Translations under genes and position numbers: made by a program
Notes under the pieces: generated by a model
Seen by the model: the letters and a program-made list of their open reading frames with translations, nothing else
What the model was told of the DNA's origin: nothing
Database searches by the model: none
NCBI GenBank assembly: GCA_033764445.1
Contig: JANRIZ010000006.1
Span: 1 to 42,591 of the forward strand
DNA length: 42,591 bases
Origin: JANRIZ01 sp033764445
GTDB taxonomy: Bacteria > Verrucomicrobiota > Verrucomicrobiia > JAWXBN01
Direction: 5' to 3'
In this document: piece after piece, positions 32,067-40,237 of the stretch
Layout of the letters: each line of letters begins with the position of its first letter
Numbering within the stretch: position 1 is the stretch's first letter

Positions 32067-32789
32067 TCAGAAAAGGCCCTGCACCCAGTCCAACAGGGGT
32101 TTAAAGTGGGAAAAAACCCAGGCGCCTGCCAGAAGGATGACACCGATATACACGGCGGAAACCAGTGTCGTGATGTAGCCGGAAATGATGAAGTAACCAT
32201 CCTTTTCCATCATTCCCAACGCCAGCAGCACCACCGCCCAGGCGGGGAGCATGTTCGTCAGCGGCGGGAAGGGGGGCAGCGGCAGCATCAGCAGAATCCC
32301 GTTGATCAGCAGGCAGGCCCCATTGATCCGGCCAAAGATGCTGTGGCTGACAAAGGGCAGCCGGGGTTTGAGCAGTTTTTCAACCTTTGAAAAAAGCGCC
32401 ACACCGGTCCGGAGCAGATGCCGGGCGATATTGGCGGGGATCGACCGGTTGAGGATGGTTTCGGGCAGCCAGGGTTTTTGCCCCACCGCCAGTTTGGCGC
32501 CGGTGATGGCGATGATGGCCCCAAAAAACATGGAGAGGGCCGGCACGCCGACCGGCTGAAGAAAGGGCAGGCAGATGATCACCATCAACGCCAGAAACCC
32601 ACGTCCGTGCATGGCCTGCAGGAGTTCCCCCAGGCTCAGGGAATCCTTGTCGATTTCCGCCTCCAGCATGCCCAACTGCTGGGAAAGCAGGTGGTGCGCC
32701 TTGTTGGCTTCAGCCTCCTGTCGCGCGAGTTCGATGACTCTTTTGAGGCGGGACTGTGTATTCCGCGGCTCTGGCACAGGGGAATTCAC
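32067..32789 (-). CDS. ExoD-like membrane protein
   Basis: This resembles the ExoD family (named for exopolysaccharide synthesis in Sinorhizobium), whose biochemical role is unclear. The family hallmark SLGELLQAMHGRGFLALMVIICLP is followed by several hydrophobic segments (about five) and WLPETILNRSI. The start is uncertain: the open frame enters tRNA-Lys, so a later start is needed. GTG at 32789 gives about 240 residues with a polar helix before the core; GTG at 32777 and ATG at 32669 (about 200 residues, closer to the usual length) are alternatives. No good Shine-Dalgarno motif favours any. It lies just downstream of tRNA-Lys on the same strand and could share its transcript. Confidence 0.7.
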   Translation of the reverse strand: MNSPVPEPRNTQSRLKRVIELARQEAEANKAHHLLSQQLGMLEAEIDKDSLSLGELLQAMHGRGFLALMVIICLPFLQPVGVPALSMFFGAIIAITGAKLAVGQKPWLPETILNRSIPANIARHLLRTGVALFSKVEKLLKPRLPFVSHSIFGRINGACLLINGILLMLPLPPFPPLTNMLPAWAVVLLALGMMEKDGYFIISGYITTLVSAVYIGVILLAGAWVFSHFKPLLDWVQGLF

Positions 32790-32833
32790 TGGTGGGAATC
32801 GGGGGCCATGACAAGCATGGAAGGTTGGAAAAG

Positions 32834-32910
32834 TGGTGGATCCGCTCGGATTCGAACCGAGGACCAATTGATTAAGAGTCAACTGCTCTAACCAGCTGAG
32901 CTACGGATCC
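32834..32910 (-). tRNA. tRNA-Lys (CTT anticodon)
   Basis: A 77-base tRNA on the minus strand. The acceptor stem ggatccg pairs with cggatcc, and the CCA end is encoded. The D arm is gctc/gagc, the anticodon loop ctcttaa reads CTT for lysine AAG codons, and the T loop is ttcgaat with stem ctcgg/ccgag. All stems pair well. Confidence 0.96.
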
Positions 32911-32921
32911 GTGAACCAGAT

Positions 32922-32950
32922 GTTGTAGGGATAAATCCGGGACAGGTCAA
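32922..32950 (-). promoter_or_regulatory. Promoter of tRNA-Lys
   Basis: On the minus strand TTGACC (complement of 32945-32950), a 17-base spacer and TACAAC (complement of 32922-32927) lie just upstream of the tRNA-Lys 5' end at 32910. The boxes and spacing are close to the sigma-70 consensus. Confidence 0.65.
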
Positions 32951-33096
32951 GTGCAAGACGGAGGCTGATGCGAAACATTTCCATGTCGCCTCCTGCGGCA
33001 TGACGTGTTTGGCAAAACAGGAAAAAAGACACACGCCATCACGGAAAACAGATGGCGCAACATGCGGAAGGGGAGCAGGGGGGGTCGGCGAAAAGG

Positions 33097-33130
33097 AAAA
33101 GCCCCGGGACCGTGAAGTCTTCGGGGCTTT
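33097..33130 (-). terminator. Terminator after rplM-rpsI
   Basis: On the minus strand aaagccccg (33122-33130) pairs with cggggcttt (33098-33106) around a 15-base loop and ends in a short T-run. It lies 42 bases past the rpsI stop, the right place to end the rplM-rpsI transcript. Confidence 0.75.
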
Positions 33131-33171
33131 GAGCTTTGAAAGGGGGGGGCCGGACTGTTGGGGAAGGTGGA

Positions 33172-33573
33172 TCAGCGTTTGGAGAACTGAAAGCGGCGAC
33201 GGGCGCCGGGCTGACCGGATTTTTTACGTTCCTTCATGCGGGGATCGCGTGTGAGGAAACCGGCTTTCTTGAGCTGGGGCCTCAGGGTGGCGTCGAAATC
33301 GAGGAGGGCGCGGGAGAGGGCATGGCGCACCGCCCCGGCCTGGCCGTTGGGGCCTCCACCATTCGTGTTGATGATGATATCAAATTTTTTGCTGGTTTCC
33401 GTGCTCACCAAAGGGGCCAGGGCAAGATTTTGCAGGCTCAAGGTGGGGAAATAGGTCTCAAATTCCCGGCCATTGACCTCGATTTTTCCGGAGCCGGCGA
33501 CCAACTTGACACGGGCCACGGCTTCCTTGCGGCGACCGGTGGCCATATGGGAGGGGGTTTTGCTCATAGACAT
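33172..33573 (-). CDS. rpsI: 30S ribosomal protein S9
   Basis: S9 reaches the P-site tRNA with its C-terminal tail. It has ATGRRKEAVARVKLVAGSGK near the start, GGGPNGQAGAVRHALSRALL, and the conserved basic end ARRRFQFSKR. It has 133 residues. It follows rplM after six bases, the usual L13-S9 pair. A second Met at 33567 would also serve as start. Confidence 0.97.
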   Translation of the reverse strand: MSMSKTPSHMATGRRKEAVARVKLVAGSGKIEVNGREFETYFPTLSLQNLALAPLVSTETSKKFDIIINTNGGGPNGQAGAVRHALSRALLDFDATLRPQLKKAGFLTRDPRMKERKKSGQPGARRRFQFSKR

Positions 33574-33579
33574 AATGTG

Positions 33580-34011
33580 TTAGCTCAGGGACAGGGGTTC
33601 GGGCTTTTGGGCCGTGTGGGTGTGGGAGGGGCCCTTGAAAACGCGGAGTTTGGTCATGATCTGACGGCCCAAACGGTTGTGGGGGACCATGCCTTTGACG
33701 GCATTGTAAATGAGCAGCTCAGGATGGCGGGCCCGGCGTTTTTCAACGGTTTCCGTCTTCTGACCCCCGATAAATCCGGAGTAGCTGGAATAAAATTTCT
33801 GGGTTTCCTTCTTGCCCGTCAGGCGGATCTTGTCCGCATTGACCACGATGACGTAGTCGCCGGTATCGGCGTGGGGGGTGAAGGAGGGTTTGTTTTTCCC
33901 GCGGATCGTATCGGCGATGGGGACGGCGATGCGTCCGAGCACGAGGTCGGCGGCGTCCACCACATACCACTTGCGGAGTGTATCCTGAGCTTTTGCAGAA
34001 ATGGTCTTCAT
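33580..34011 (-). CDS. rplM: 50S ribosomal protein L13
   Basis: L13 is an early-assembly 50S protein. It starts MKTISAKAQDTLRKWYVVDA and has LGRIAVPIADTIRGKNKPSF and AVKGMVPHNRLGRQIMTKLRV. It has 143 residues, the standard length. The ATG at 34011 has AAGGT upstream; the longer open frame to 34038 adds nine residues not seen in the family. Confidence 0.97.
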   Translation of the reverse strand: MKTISAKAQDTLRKWYVVDAADLVLGRIAVPIADTIRGKNKPSFTPHADTGDYVIVVNADKIRLTGKKETQKFYSSYSGFIGGQKTETVEKRRARHPELLIYNAVKGMVPHNRLGRQIMTKLRVFKGPSHTHTAQKPEPLSLS

Positions 34012-34039
34012 AACATTGGTTACCTTGTAAAGAGCCAAA

Positions 34040-34069
34040 CATTTAGAGGCAATGCTTGAGTTCTGTCAA
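34040..34069 (-). promoter_or_regulatory. Promoter of rplM-rpsI
   Basis: On the minus strand a perfect TTGACA (complement of 34064-34069) is followed after 18 bases by TAAATG (complement of 34040-34045). The predicted leader to rplM is about 22 bases and includes its Shine-Dalgarno site. It lies in the 80-base gap shared with divergent rnhC. Confidence 0.6.
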
Positions 34070-34091
34070 AAACTTTTTAAACATTTTTTGA

Positions 34092-35006
34092 ATGACGGAA
34101 ATAACCAGCTATACGGCCCCGATCACCCCGGCCCAGGCGGATGTCCTGAAAACGATTCTGGAGGCCCAGGGGTACGTCTTTCGGGAGGTCCCGTACGCCC
34201 GGTACGGGGCCCAGAAGGGGAAACTCAACATCACGGCCTATACCAGCGGCAAGTGTCTGGTCCAGGGCAGGGGAACCCGTGAGTTTGTGGAATTTGTCCT
34301 GGAACCCCAGGTTCTGGGCGTGGCCAGCCTGGGATATGAGTTCGAACTCAATCCCGAACAGCTCGACACCCGGATCGGTGTTGATGAAAGCGGGAAGGGG
34401 GATTTCTTCGGGCCCCTGGTCATTGCCGCCGTGTACGTCAATGAGGAGGCGGTTCGCTTCCTTCAGGAACGGGGGGTCCGCGATAGCAAAAAAATCACCA
34501 GCGACAAAAAGATCGCCGACCTGGCCCGGGCGATTCTTGACACTCCGGGGGTCCGGGCTGAAGTCATCCCGATCATGCCCGAAACCTACAACCGGCTCCA
34601 TGTCAAGATGCGCAGTGTCAATAACATCCTCGGATGGGGGCATGCCAGGGTCATCGAAAACATGCTCGAACGGATGCCGCTCTGCAAAAAGGCCATTTCC
34701 GACCAGTTCGCCCGTACCGAGTACACGGTCCGCAAATATCTCGGGGAACGCGGACGCCAGATAGAGCTGATTCAGCGGCACAAGGCGGAAAGTGATTTTG
34801 CCGTGGCCGCCGCCTCCATCCTCGCAAGGGAGGGGTTTGTCAGCCGCCTGCAGTCACTCTCCCGGGAGGCGGGTCTGACGCTTCCCAAGGGGGCCTCCCC
34901 GGCGGTCAAGGCGGCCGCCCGCGATTTGGTGGCCCGTTTCGGGGAGGATCGTCTGGACCATTTTTGCAAACGGCACTTCAAAACACGCAATGAATTGGAT
35001 GAGTGA
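34092..35006 (+). CDS. rnhC: Ribonuclease HIII
   Basis: RNase HIII cleaves the RNA strand of RNA-DNA hybrids. The N-terminal substrate-binding domain (DUF3378/TBP-like, about 1-80) is present, including KLNITAYTSGKCLVQG. The catalytic domain has the HIII-specific DESGKGDFFG (Asp98, Glu99), then RDSKKI, Asp204 and Asp235 (AESDFAVAAASILAR). The length, 304 residues, is normal. Its presence is typical of Firmicutes, Chlamydiae and some relatives. No Shine-Dalgarno motif precedes the ATG; a weak TTGAGT/TAAACA promoter (34056-34083) would give a leaderless transcript. Confidence 0.95.
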   Translation: MTEITSYTAPITPAQADVLKTILEAQGYVFREVPYARYGAQKGKLNITAYTSGKCLVQGRGTREFVEFVLEPQVLGVASLGYEFELNPEQLDTRIGVDESGKGDFFGPLVIAAVYVNEEAVRFLQERGVRDSKKITSDKKIADLARAILDTPGVRAEVIPIMPETYNRLHVKMRSVNNILGWGHARVIENMLERMPLCKKAISDQFARTEYTVRKYLGERGRQIELIQRHKAESDFAVAAASILAREGFVSRLQSLSREAGLTLPKGASPAVKAAARDLVARFGEDRLDHFCKRHFKTRNELDE

Positions 35007-35100
35007 ATGGGCTGCCACGCAATCTTTATTAAAAAAAACTCGACTCACCTGTGGTGCTGTGTAATCAGTTGAATCCGGAGTTGAAAAACCTCCCTTCACT

Positions 35101-36654
35101 ATGATCAGTCCAAACCTCATCCAGTCCGTCATCGATGACCTTGATGTCATGCTGGTGATCCTGGACCCCGCCCTGACGGTGCTGGCCTGCAACCAGTCCG
35201 CAGTCGAAACACTCATCAAGGGGGGGGAGGCCAACCCGCCGCAATCCCTGGTCGGCCAGGCGCTTCCCTCCATCATTGCCGATGAGGCGGCGTTTGAAAA
35301 GCTCTCCCCGCTGATCATGGAGTTGCTCAGCGGGCAGCGTCCGAGCTATTCCGAACAGCTTTCCTTCCAGGGACCGCAGGGATCAAATTTCATCAAGGCC
35401 GAGGGATTCCCCCTGATCGACCGGGAATCCAATTCCATTGTCGGGGTCACGCTGGCCTTCACGGATTTGTTTTACGAGAAGCAGTTGGAGGCCCAGCTGC
35501 TGCAGACGGAGGAATTGTTCACCTTCAAGGAAGTCCTCCTCGGGGCGGCCAACGAACTCAACAATCTCCTGACCATCATTGCCACCTACACCGTCCTGAT
35601 GACCTCCCGCTCGGATATGGCGGCCAACCTGGTCGAGGAACTCAACCGGATCAGCGAGCAGACCCATCGCGCCAAGGCCATTGTCTCCAATTTGCTGACC
35701 CTTGCCAAAAAACACGATTATAACAAGGTCCAGCGCATCGACCTCAATGCCATCATCCAGAAAACCTTTGAGATGCGCCAGTACGAGCTGACGGTCAACA
35801 ACATGCTCATGGAGTTTGATCTTCAGGAACTCCCCTTCACCGTCGGGGACCCCGACCGCATCCAGCAACTGGTCTTGAATCTCATCAACCACTGCATGGA
35901 GTCGATCATCGCCACGGGGCTGACCGGGACGATCACGCTCAAGACCTATGTCAACGAGGAGGGCATCCACATGGATGTCTCCGACAACGGCCCGCAATTT
36001 GCCGAGGCGGATTTGAGCAATGTCTTCAATCCTTTTTACACACACACCGGTGAGCGCAAGATCGGCATGGGCATCTCCATCTGCCGGCGCATTGTCAGCG
36101 AACACGGCGGTGAGATTGTCGTCGCCAACAACTATCCCCGCGGCGGAACCTTCAATACCCGCCTGCCGGTGGTTGATCCCTCGGATGTCAACATCGATGA
36201 CGGGGCCCCCGTCAATGTCAGTGCCCATGCCAACCGCGTCGAGGGAGCCCGCAGCAAATACAAAAAGATCATGGTTGTCGATGACGAGGAGGGCATCCGG
36301 ACAGTCCTCCAGCAGCTTCTGGAGGCTCTGGGATACCAGGCCATTGTTTCCGGCGACGGACGTGTGGCCCTCTCCCAGATCATCAAGGACCAGCCCGACG
36401 CGATCATTTCCGACATGCGCATGCCCAATGTCAACGGCAAGACCCTTTTCAAGGCGATCCAGAAGATCAATCCCAAGCTCGCGGCCAACATGATGTTCAT
36501 CACCGGGGACGTGGTGAGGACGGATTCCTCGGGCTTTCTGAAGGAATACAACCTGCCCTACCTCAACAAACCCTTCACTCTGGAGGACCTGGAAATTGCC
36601 CTCGACCATCTGGCCACCACCGAAGCGGAGCGCCTGAATAAGGCCGTTGTCTAG
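35101..36654 (+). CDS. PAS-kinase-like-REC hybrid with phospho-His replaced by Asn
   Basis: A soluble 517-residue protein with a PAS-like sensor (about 1-125), a HisKA-like helical pair, an ATPase domain and a receiver (387-505). At the H box, where families have AHEINN, it reads GAANELNN: the phospho-acceptor is Asn151 (AAC at 35551-35553). The ATPase domain keeps the N box LNLINH and a GMGIS lid motif, but the G1 box is DNGPQF in place of DNGPGI. The receiver is intact: Asp394/Asp395, phospho-acceptor Asp438 in IISDMRMP, Thr468 and Lys490. So it probably cannot autophosphorylate but can accept phosphate, or act as an allosteric or phosphatase-type regulator. No Shine-Dalgarno motif is evident at the ATG. 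Confidence 0.9.
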   Translation: MISPNLIQSVIDDLDVMLVILDPALTVLACNQSAVETLIKGGEANPPQSLVGQALPSIIADEAAFEKLSPLIMELLSGQRPSYSEQLSFQGPQGSNFIKAEGFPLIDRESNSIVGVTLAFTDLFYEKQLEAQLLQTEELFTFKEVLLGAANELNNLLTIIATYTVLMTSRSDMAANLVEELNRISEQTHRAKAIVSNLLTLAKKHDYNKVQRIDLNAIIQKTFEMRQYELTVNNMLMEFDLQELPFTVGDPDRIQQLVLNLINHCMESIIATGLTGTITLKTYVNEEGIHMDVSDNGPQFAEADLSNVFNPFYTHTGERKIGMGISICRRIVSEHGGEIVVANNYPRGGTFNTRLPVVDPSDVNIDDGAPVNVSAHANRVEGARSKYKKIMVVDDEEGIRTVLQQLLEALGYQAIVSGDGRVALSQIIKDQPDAIISDMRMPNVNGKTLFKAIQKINPKLAANMMFITGDVVRTDSSGFLKEYNLPYLNKPFTLEDLEIALDHLATTEAERLNKAVV

Positions 36655-36750
36655 GCCCTGTCGTGGCCGCGCCGAACCGGAACGGGTTCAAGGAGAGGCT
36701 GTGGACGGTTTGAATAAAGATATTTCGGAAGCGTCCTATTGACCAAGATT

Positions 36751-37344
36751 ATGAAAAAACTCCCCCTGCTCGCTGTTTTCTCCGGTGTCCTTTTCATGGC
36801 CGGGTGCGCCGATGGCCCCAATGTCCGCTATGTCGATCCCTCGGCCAAGGGTGCGGTGGCGGGCACGGGAATCGAGTCCCAGGACCTGATTGCCGTCACC
36901 GATGCCATGGCCCGTTCCATCCTCGGCACGCCGCAGATTGCCAATGCCGCCAAGCCGCCCACCATCGTTCTGCTCCCGGTGGAAAACACCACGCGTTTCC
37001 CGATTGATCCGGACCTTTTCCTGACGCGCATCCGCGGTTTGCTCAGCGAAAAATGCGCGGGCAAGGTCATTTTTGTGGCCCGGGACCGGGTGGAGGCGGT
37101 CAAGCGCGAAAAGGAATTGAAGGCCGAGGGCAAGGTTTCCTCGTCCGAACCCTCCAAGCAGCTGACCGGCGCGGATTTTTTCCTCACCGGCTCGCTCAAG
37201 GGGCTGAGCCAAAGCAGTTCCCAGGGGCAGTCGGATTACGTGCTCTACAGTTTCCGGCTCATTGATGCCAATACGGACAACCAGATATGGGAAAGCTTCC
37301 GTGAAATCAAAAAAGAGGGGTTTGACAGCGCGGTCTACCGCTAG
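36751..37344 (+). CDS. LpoB-like lipoprotein (penicillin-binding protein activator family)
   Basis: The 197-residue product has a lipoprotein signal peptide with lipobox FMAGC, so the mature protein starts at Cys19 or nearby. The mature part matches the LpoB family: TIVLLPVENTTRFPIDPDLFLTRI-type beta strand, a variable middle, GADFFLTGSLKG and the end LYSFRLIDANTDNQIWES. In Enterobacteria LpoB activates the transpeptidase PBP1b from the outer membrane. Here no PBP is adjacent, so the partner is unknown. The ATG at 36751 is chosen for the signal peptide. The TPR lipoprotein follows after 36 bases. Confidence 0.85.
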   Translation: MKKLPLLAVFSGVLFMAGCADGPNVRYVDPSAKGAVAGTGIESQDLIAVTDAMARSILGTPQIANAAKPPTIVLLPVENTTRFPIDPDLFLTRIRGLLSEKCAGKVIFVARDRVEAVKREKELKAEGKVSSSEPSKQLTGADFFLTGSLKGLSQSSSQGQSDYVLYSFRLIDANTDNQIWESFREIKKEGFDSAVYR

Positions 37345-37380
37345 GGATGTTCCCCGTCTCTCCCGGCTGGAAGACAGGTC

Positions 37381-38604
37381 ATGAATCCTCCTCTCACTCC
37401 CCGGTCCCGGATGGCTTGTTACGGGGCTCTGCTGCTGTCACTGCTGTGTGCGGGCTGTGCCTCCGTTCCGGAGGGTCCGTCCAACGAGGACTGGAAAAAG
37501 GCCCAGGCCCGTGCAGCGGGTGAGAGGGTCCCGGATTCACTGCGGCCGTATTATACGGTTCTGTACGCCGAGGGGGAACGCAATCGCACGCTCAACTGGA
37601 TGCGGCTGGCCACGGCGGCCATGCAGGAGGGGCAGTGGACCGTGGCGCGTCAGGCTTTGGATGAGGCGATCATTTATATCGACAGTCTCCAGGCGGGCAA
37701 TGAACAGGCCGAGCAGGCGAAGGACAATTTTAAAAGTGAATCGTTCAAACCCTTCAAGGGGGAACCCTACGAACGGGTGATGGTGTATCTGTACCGGGGA
37801 CTGATTTTTTATCAGGAGGGCCAGTACGACAACGCGATTGCCTGCTGCAAAAGCGGGGCACTGCAGGACTTGCCCGGACCTGTGAAAAAGGAGGGGGACC
37901 CGGTGGCGGAACCCGATTACCAGACCCTGTATTTTCTCGAATGTCTCAGTTGGCAGCGTCTGGGCAAAATGAGCCGTGCGGCGGAGGCATGGGTCCGTCT
38001 GAGAAAATTCGCCCCGTCCCTCCCGGAAACAATGCCCGAAATCGGCTCCCAGACGCTGGTGGTGGCCAATGTGGGGATCGGTCCCTACAAGGTCGCCGTG
38101 GGGCAGTACCGGGAGTTGCTGGCGTTTCGCGAACCCAACCAGTCCTATCACTTCATGCGCATGCCTGCCGGATGGACGGGGGTGGGGGACAATCTTTCAT
38201 TCCAGGCCATGACGCGCGGGGGCCGCACGATGGATGAGATCAATCGCGGGAAGGCCGCTGTGAAAGGGGCCACCGATGCCGCCGGGGATATTTTGCTGAT
38301 GGGTGGGGGAGTCGCCGGGGTCGAGGGATTGAATCGCGGGGATGACACGGTGGCCATTGCCGGTGGAGCGGCTTTTTTGGCGGGTCTGATCAGCAAGGCG
38401 GTTTCCTCCGCCACCACACCCCAGGCCGATATCCGCTCCTGGGACACGCTTCCCTCGGCGGTGTTCCTGGGGTTCGGTCCGGTGCCGGATGCCGGTGGCA
38501 CAGTGACGCTGCGTTTTTTGAACAAGTCCCACGGGGCCGAGGTGAACACGGTCCTGAACTTGCAGACCCAACCCCAGGGCGGGGTCATCTGGGCCTGGAA
38601 GTGA
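37381..38604 (+). CDS. TPR-type lipoprotein, COG3014-like
   Basis: A 407-residue exported protein with signal peptide and lipobox LCAGC (Cys26). The mature N-terminal half is helical with TPR-like units: RLATAAMQEGQWTVARQALDEA, then YRGLIFYQEGQYDNAIACCKSGAL, then LSWQRLGKMSRAAEAWVRLRK. The C-terminal half has a Gly/Ala-rich segment (about 300-340) that could insert in or lie along a membrane, and a beta-type end. COG3014 proteins of this layout are found beside LpoB in other bacteria (recalled, not searched), which fits the neighbouring gene. Function unknown; probably envelope-associated. Confidence 0.75.
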   Translation: MNPPLTPRSRMACYGALLLSLLCAGCASVPEGPSNEDWKKAQARAAGERVPDSLRPYYTVLYAEGERNRTLNWMRLATAAMQEGQWTVARQALDEAIIYIDSLQAGNEQAEQAKDNFKSESFKPFKGEPYERVMVYLYRGLIFYQEGQYDNAIACCKSGALQDLPGPVKKEGDPVAEPDYQTLYFLECLSWQRLGKMSRAAEAWVRLRKFAPSLPETMPEIGSQTLVVANVGIGPYKVAVGQYRELLAFREPNQSYHFMRMPAGWTGVGDNLSFQAMTRGGRTMDEINRGKAAVKGATDAAGDILLMGGGVAGVEGLNRGDDTVAIAGGAAFLAGLISKAVSSATTPQADIRSWDTLPSAVFLGFGPVPDAGGTVTLRFLNKSHGAEVNTVLNLQTQPQGGVIWAWK

Positions 38605-38801
38605 TTTTAAAATGCTGATGTCTGAAAGGGGTACTGGCGACAAAAGCCCCACAATGCGGAAACCGACAAACGGTAACAGGTGACAGAAACCGGCAGTACC
38701 AACGGCCTTGTCACCAGGTTTCACAGGATGGAAAATGAATTCATTGCAATCGCCAGCCGACCCGCGATTTTTGATTGGATTTCCGCGTCACATCGGCTAT
38801 C

Positions 38802-40154
38802 ATGATGGACGTGATTTCCTCCCGGTGTGTGAGTCCGAAACATTCTTTCACTTTTCTGGCCCTGATTCTGTTTGTCTGCCTTGTCTCGTGCTCCAAAAAG
38901 AATCTCCCCGGCATCGGGAGCGCGGATCAAAAGAATAAAAAGGTGAGTTGGCAGGACGATGTCGGAGATACTGCCAACGCCAACATCAATCACAGCATTC
39001 TCGATGTGCGCGAGGTTTCCGTCTGGGAGGAAAACGGATTTCTCGTCATGGAGGTTGAAACGGCCAACTCAATCGAGGACCACCTCAAGGAGGTCGATTC
39101 CAACGGGCACCGCAATGCAGGGGCACCGGTGGAATTTCTCATCGATCTCGATCAGGACAAGGCCACCGGTGGCAAGATCACATGGGCCGATGAGGCCAAA
39201 CGTCCCATGGACGGCTACGACCTGAAAATCTCCGTCTATCTTGGGTTTGTCAGCCTTTCCCAGGGTTCGGTCATGAATGCTTCCGGCACCGTCTCTGTGG
39301 ATACGGCCAAATCGACGGTGCTTGAGTCCTTCGCGAAATTCGTTTTTTGGAATCTCAGGAGTGATCTGAAATTGCCCGATTCAAGACAGGTTCTCAGTCC
39401 CTTTCAACTGACGGTTCCGGATTTGTGTTCAATCAGCAAAAACAAGGTTCAGATCCGTGTCCCCCTCCAATGCCTGGGGGTCGGCCAGGGCAAAACGCTG
39501 CGCCTCTGCTGGTATGACTATTATCAGAGCAACCGCAAAAATCCCCCGTTTTCGGATGACCGTATTCTGACGCTGACCACCTCTGCCGCGGACCTGAAAT
39601 CGGTTGTCAGGCGTGAGAAGCCCTGGGATAATCTTCTGGATGCGGTGGAAAAGGGCAATACAGCCGAGGTGAAGCGTCTCATGGGGTCCGGGATCACAAA
39701 AGAGCTTTTTCCGGTGGCCCTGCTGCGGGCCGGTTCCTACGGTCATCGTGAGATCATTGATCTGCTCCTTTCCGAGGGCGTTGATGTGAATACGGCGGAT
39801 ATGATGGGGCAGACTCCGCTTTTTATGGCGAGTGCCCAGGGCCGCGAGGATTTGATCCTTTATTTGCTTGAAAAAGGGGCTGCCCCCAATGGAAAAACCA
39901 GCGCGGGAGAAACGGCCCTGCACCGGGTTGTGATGTCGGGCAATGTTCGAACGGTCAGCGCCCTGCTCAAGGCGGGGGCCGATATCCACGCAAAATCGGA
40001 GGCCGGGCATACCCCTCTCGAATTGGCGGAGATGGCTAAAAATGAGGAGATTGTCTCATTGCTCAAATCCAGCCCGGCTCCGGCCCCTGCCGGGACCAAT
40101 CCCACTGTTCTTTCCCCTCCCGACCCAGTGACCCCTCCGGGTCCGTCTCCCTGA
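38802..40154 (+). CDS. Ankyrin-repeat lipoprotein
   Basis: The protein has about 450 residues. The N-terminus is a lipoprotein signal (LILFVCLVSC lipobox). A beta-rich domain follows (about 50-255), with strands such as VSVWEENGFLVMEVET and the acidic FLIDLDQDKATGG; it resembles DOMON or CBM9-like sandwiches, but only by pattern. Residues about 275-410 carry ankyrin-type repeats (WDNLLDAVEKGNTAEVKRLM, TADMMGQTPLFMASAQGRED, GETALHRVVMSGNVRTVSALL, AGHTPLELAEMAKNEEIVSLL). The end is a Pro-rich tail. The start is uncertain: ATG at 38802 or 38805; a TTG at 38775 would lengthen the signal peptide. An extracytoplasmic ankyrin protein suggests protein-protein binding in the envelope. Confidence 0.75.
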   Translation: MMDVISSRCVSPKHSFTFLALILFVCLVSCSKKNLPGIGSADQKNKKVSWQDDVGDTANANINHSILDVREVSVWEENGFLVMEVETANSIEDHLKEVDSNGHRNAGAPVEFLIDLDQDKATGGKITWADEAKRPMDGYDLKISVYLGFVSLSQGSVMNASGTVSVDTAKSTVLESFAKFVFWNLRSDLKLPDSRQVLSPFQLTVPDLCSISKNKVQIRVPLQCLGVGQGKTLRLCWYDYYQSNRKNPPFSDDRILTLTTSAADLKSVVRREKPWDNLLDAVEKGNTAEVKRLMGSGITKELFPVALLRAGSYGHREIIDLLLSEGVDVNTADMMGQTPLFMASAQGREDLILYLLEKGAAPNGKTSAGETALHRVVMSGNVRTVSALLKAGADIHAKSEAGHTPLELAEMAKNEEIVSLLKSSPAPAPAGTNPTVLSPPDPVTPPGPSP

Positions 40155-40237
40155 ATTCCCCACCCTTGCCGATGCTGTGCGGTCCAATCGTCCCTGTCTG
40201 TTGTTTTCTGAAAAACAATGCGGATGTGCCGTGTCTG

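Noticed and set aside
38630..38715. ggtact/agtacc and ggtgac/gtcacc inverted repeats before the ankyrin gene
   Set aside because: The two pairs cross and do not nest, have six-base arms and no T-run, so a functional structure is not supported.
40201..40218. ttgtttt/aaaacaa hairpin between convergent genes
   Set aside because: A possible bidirectional terminator, but the stem is AT-only and weak, so it was not listed as a feature.
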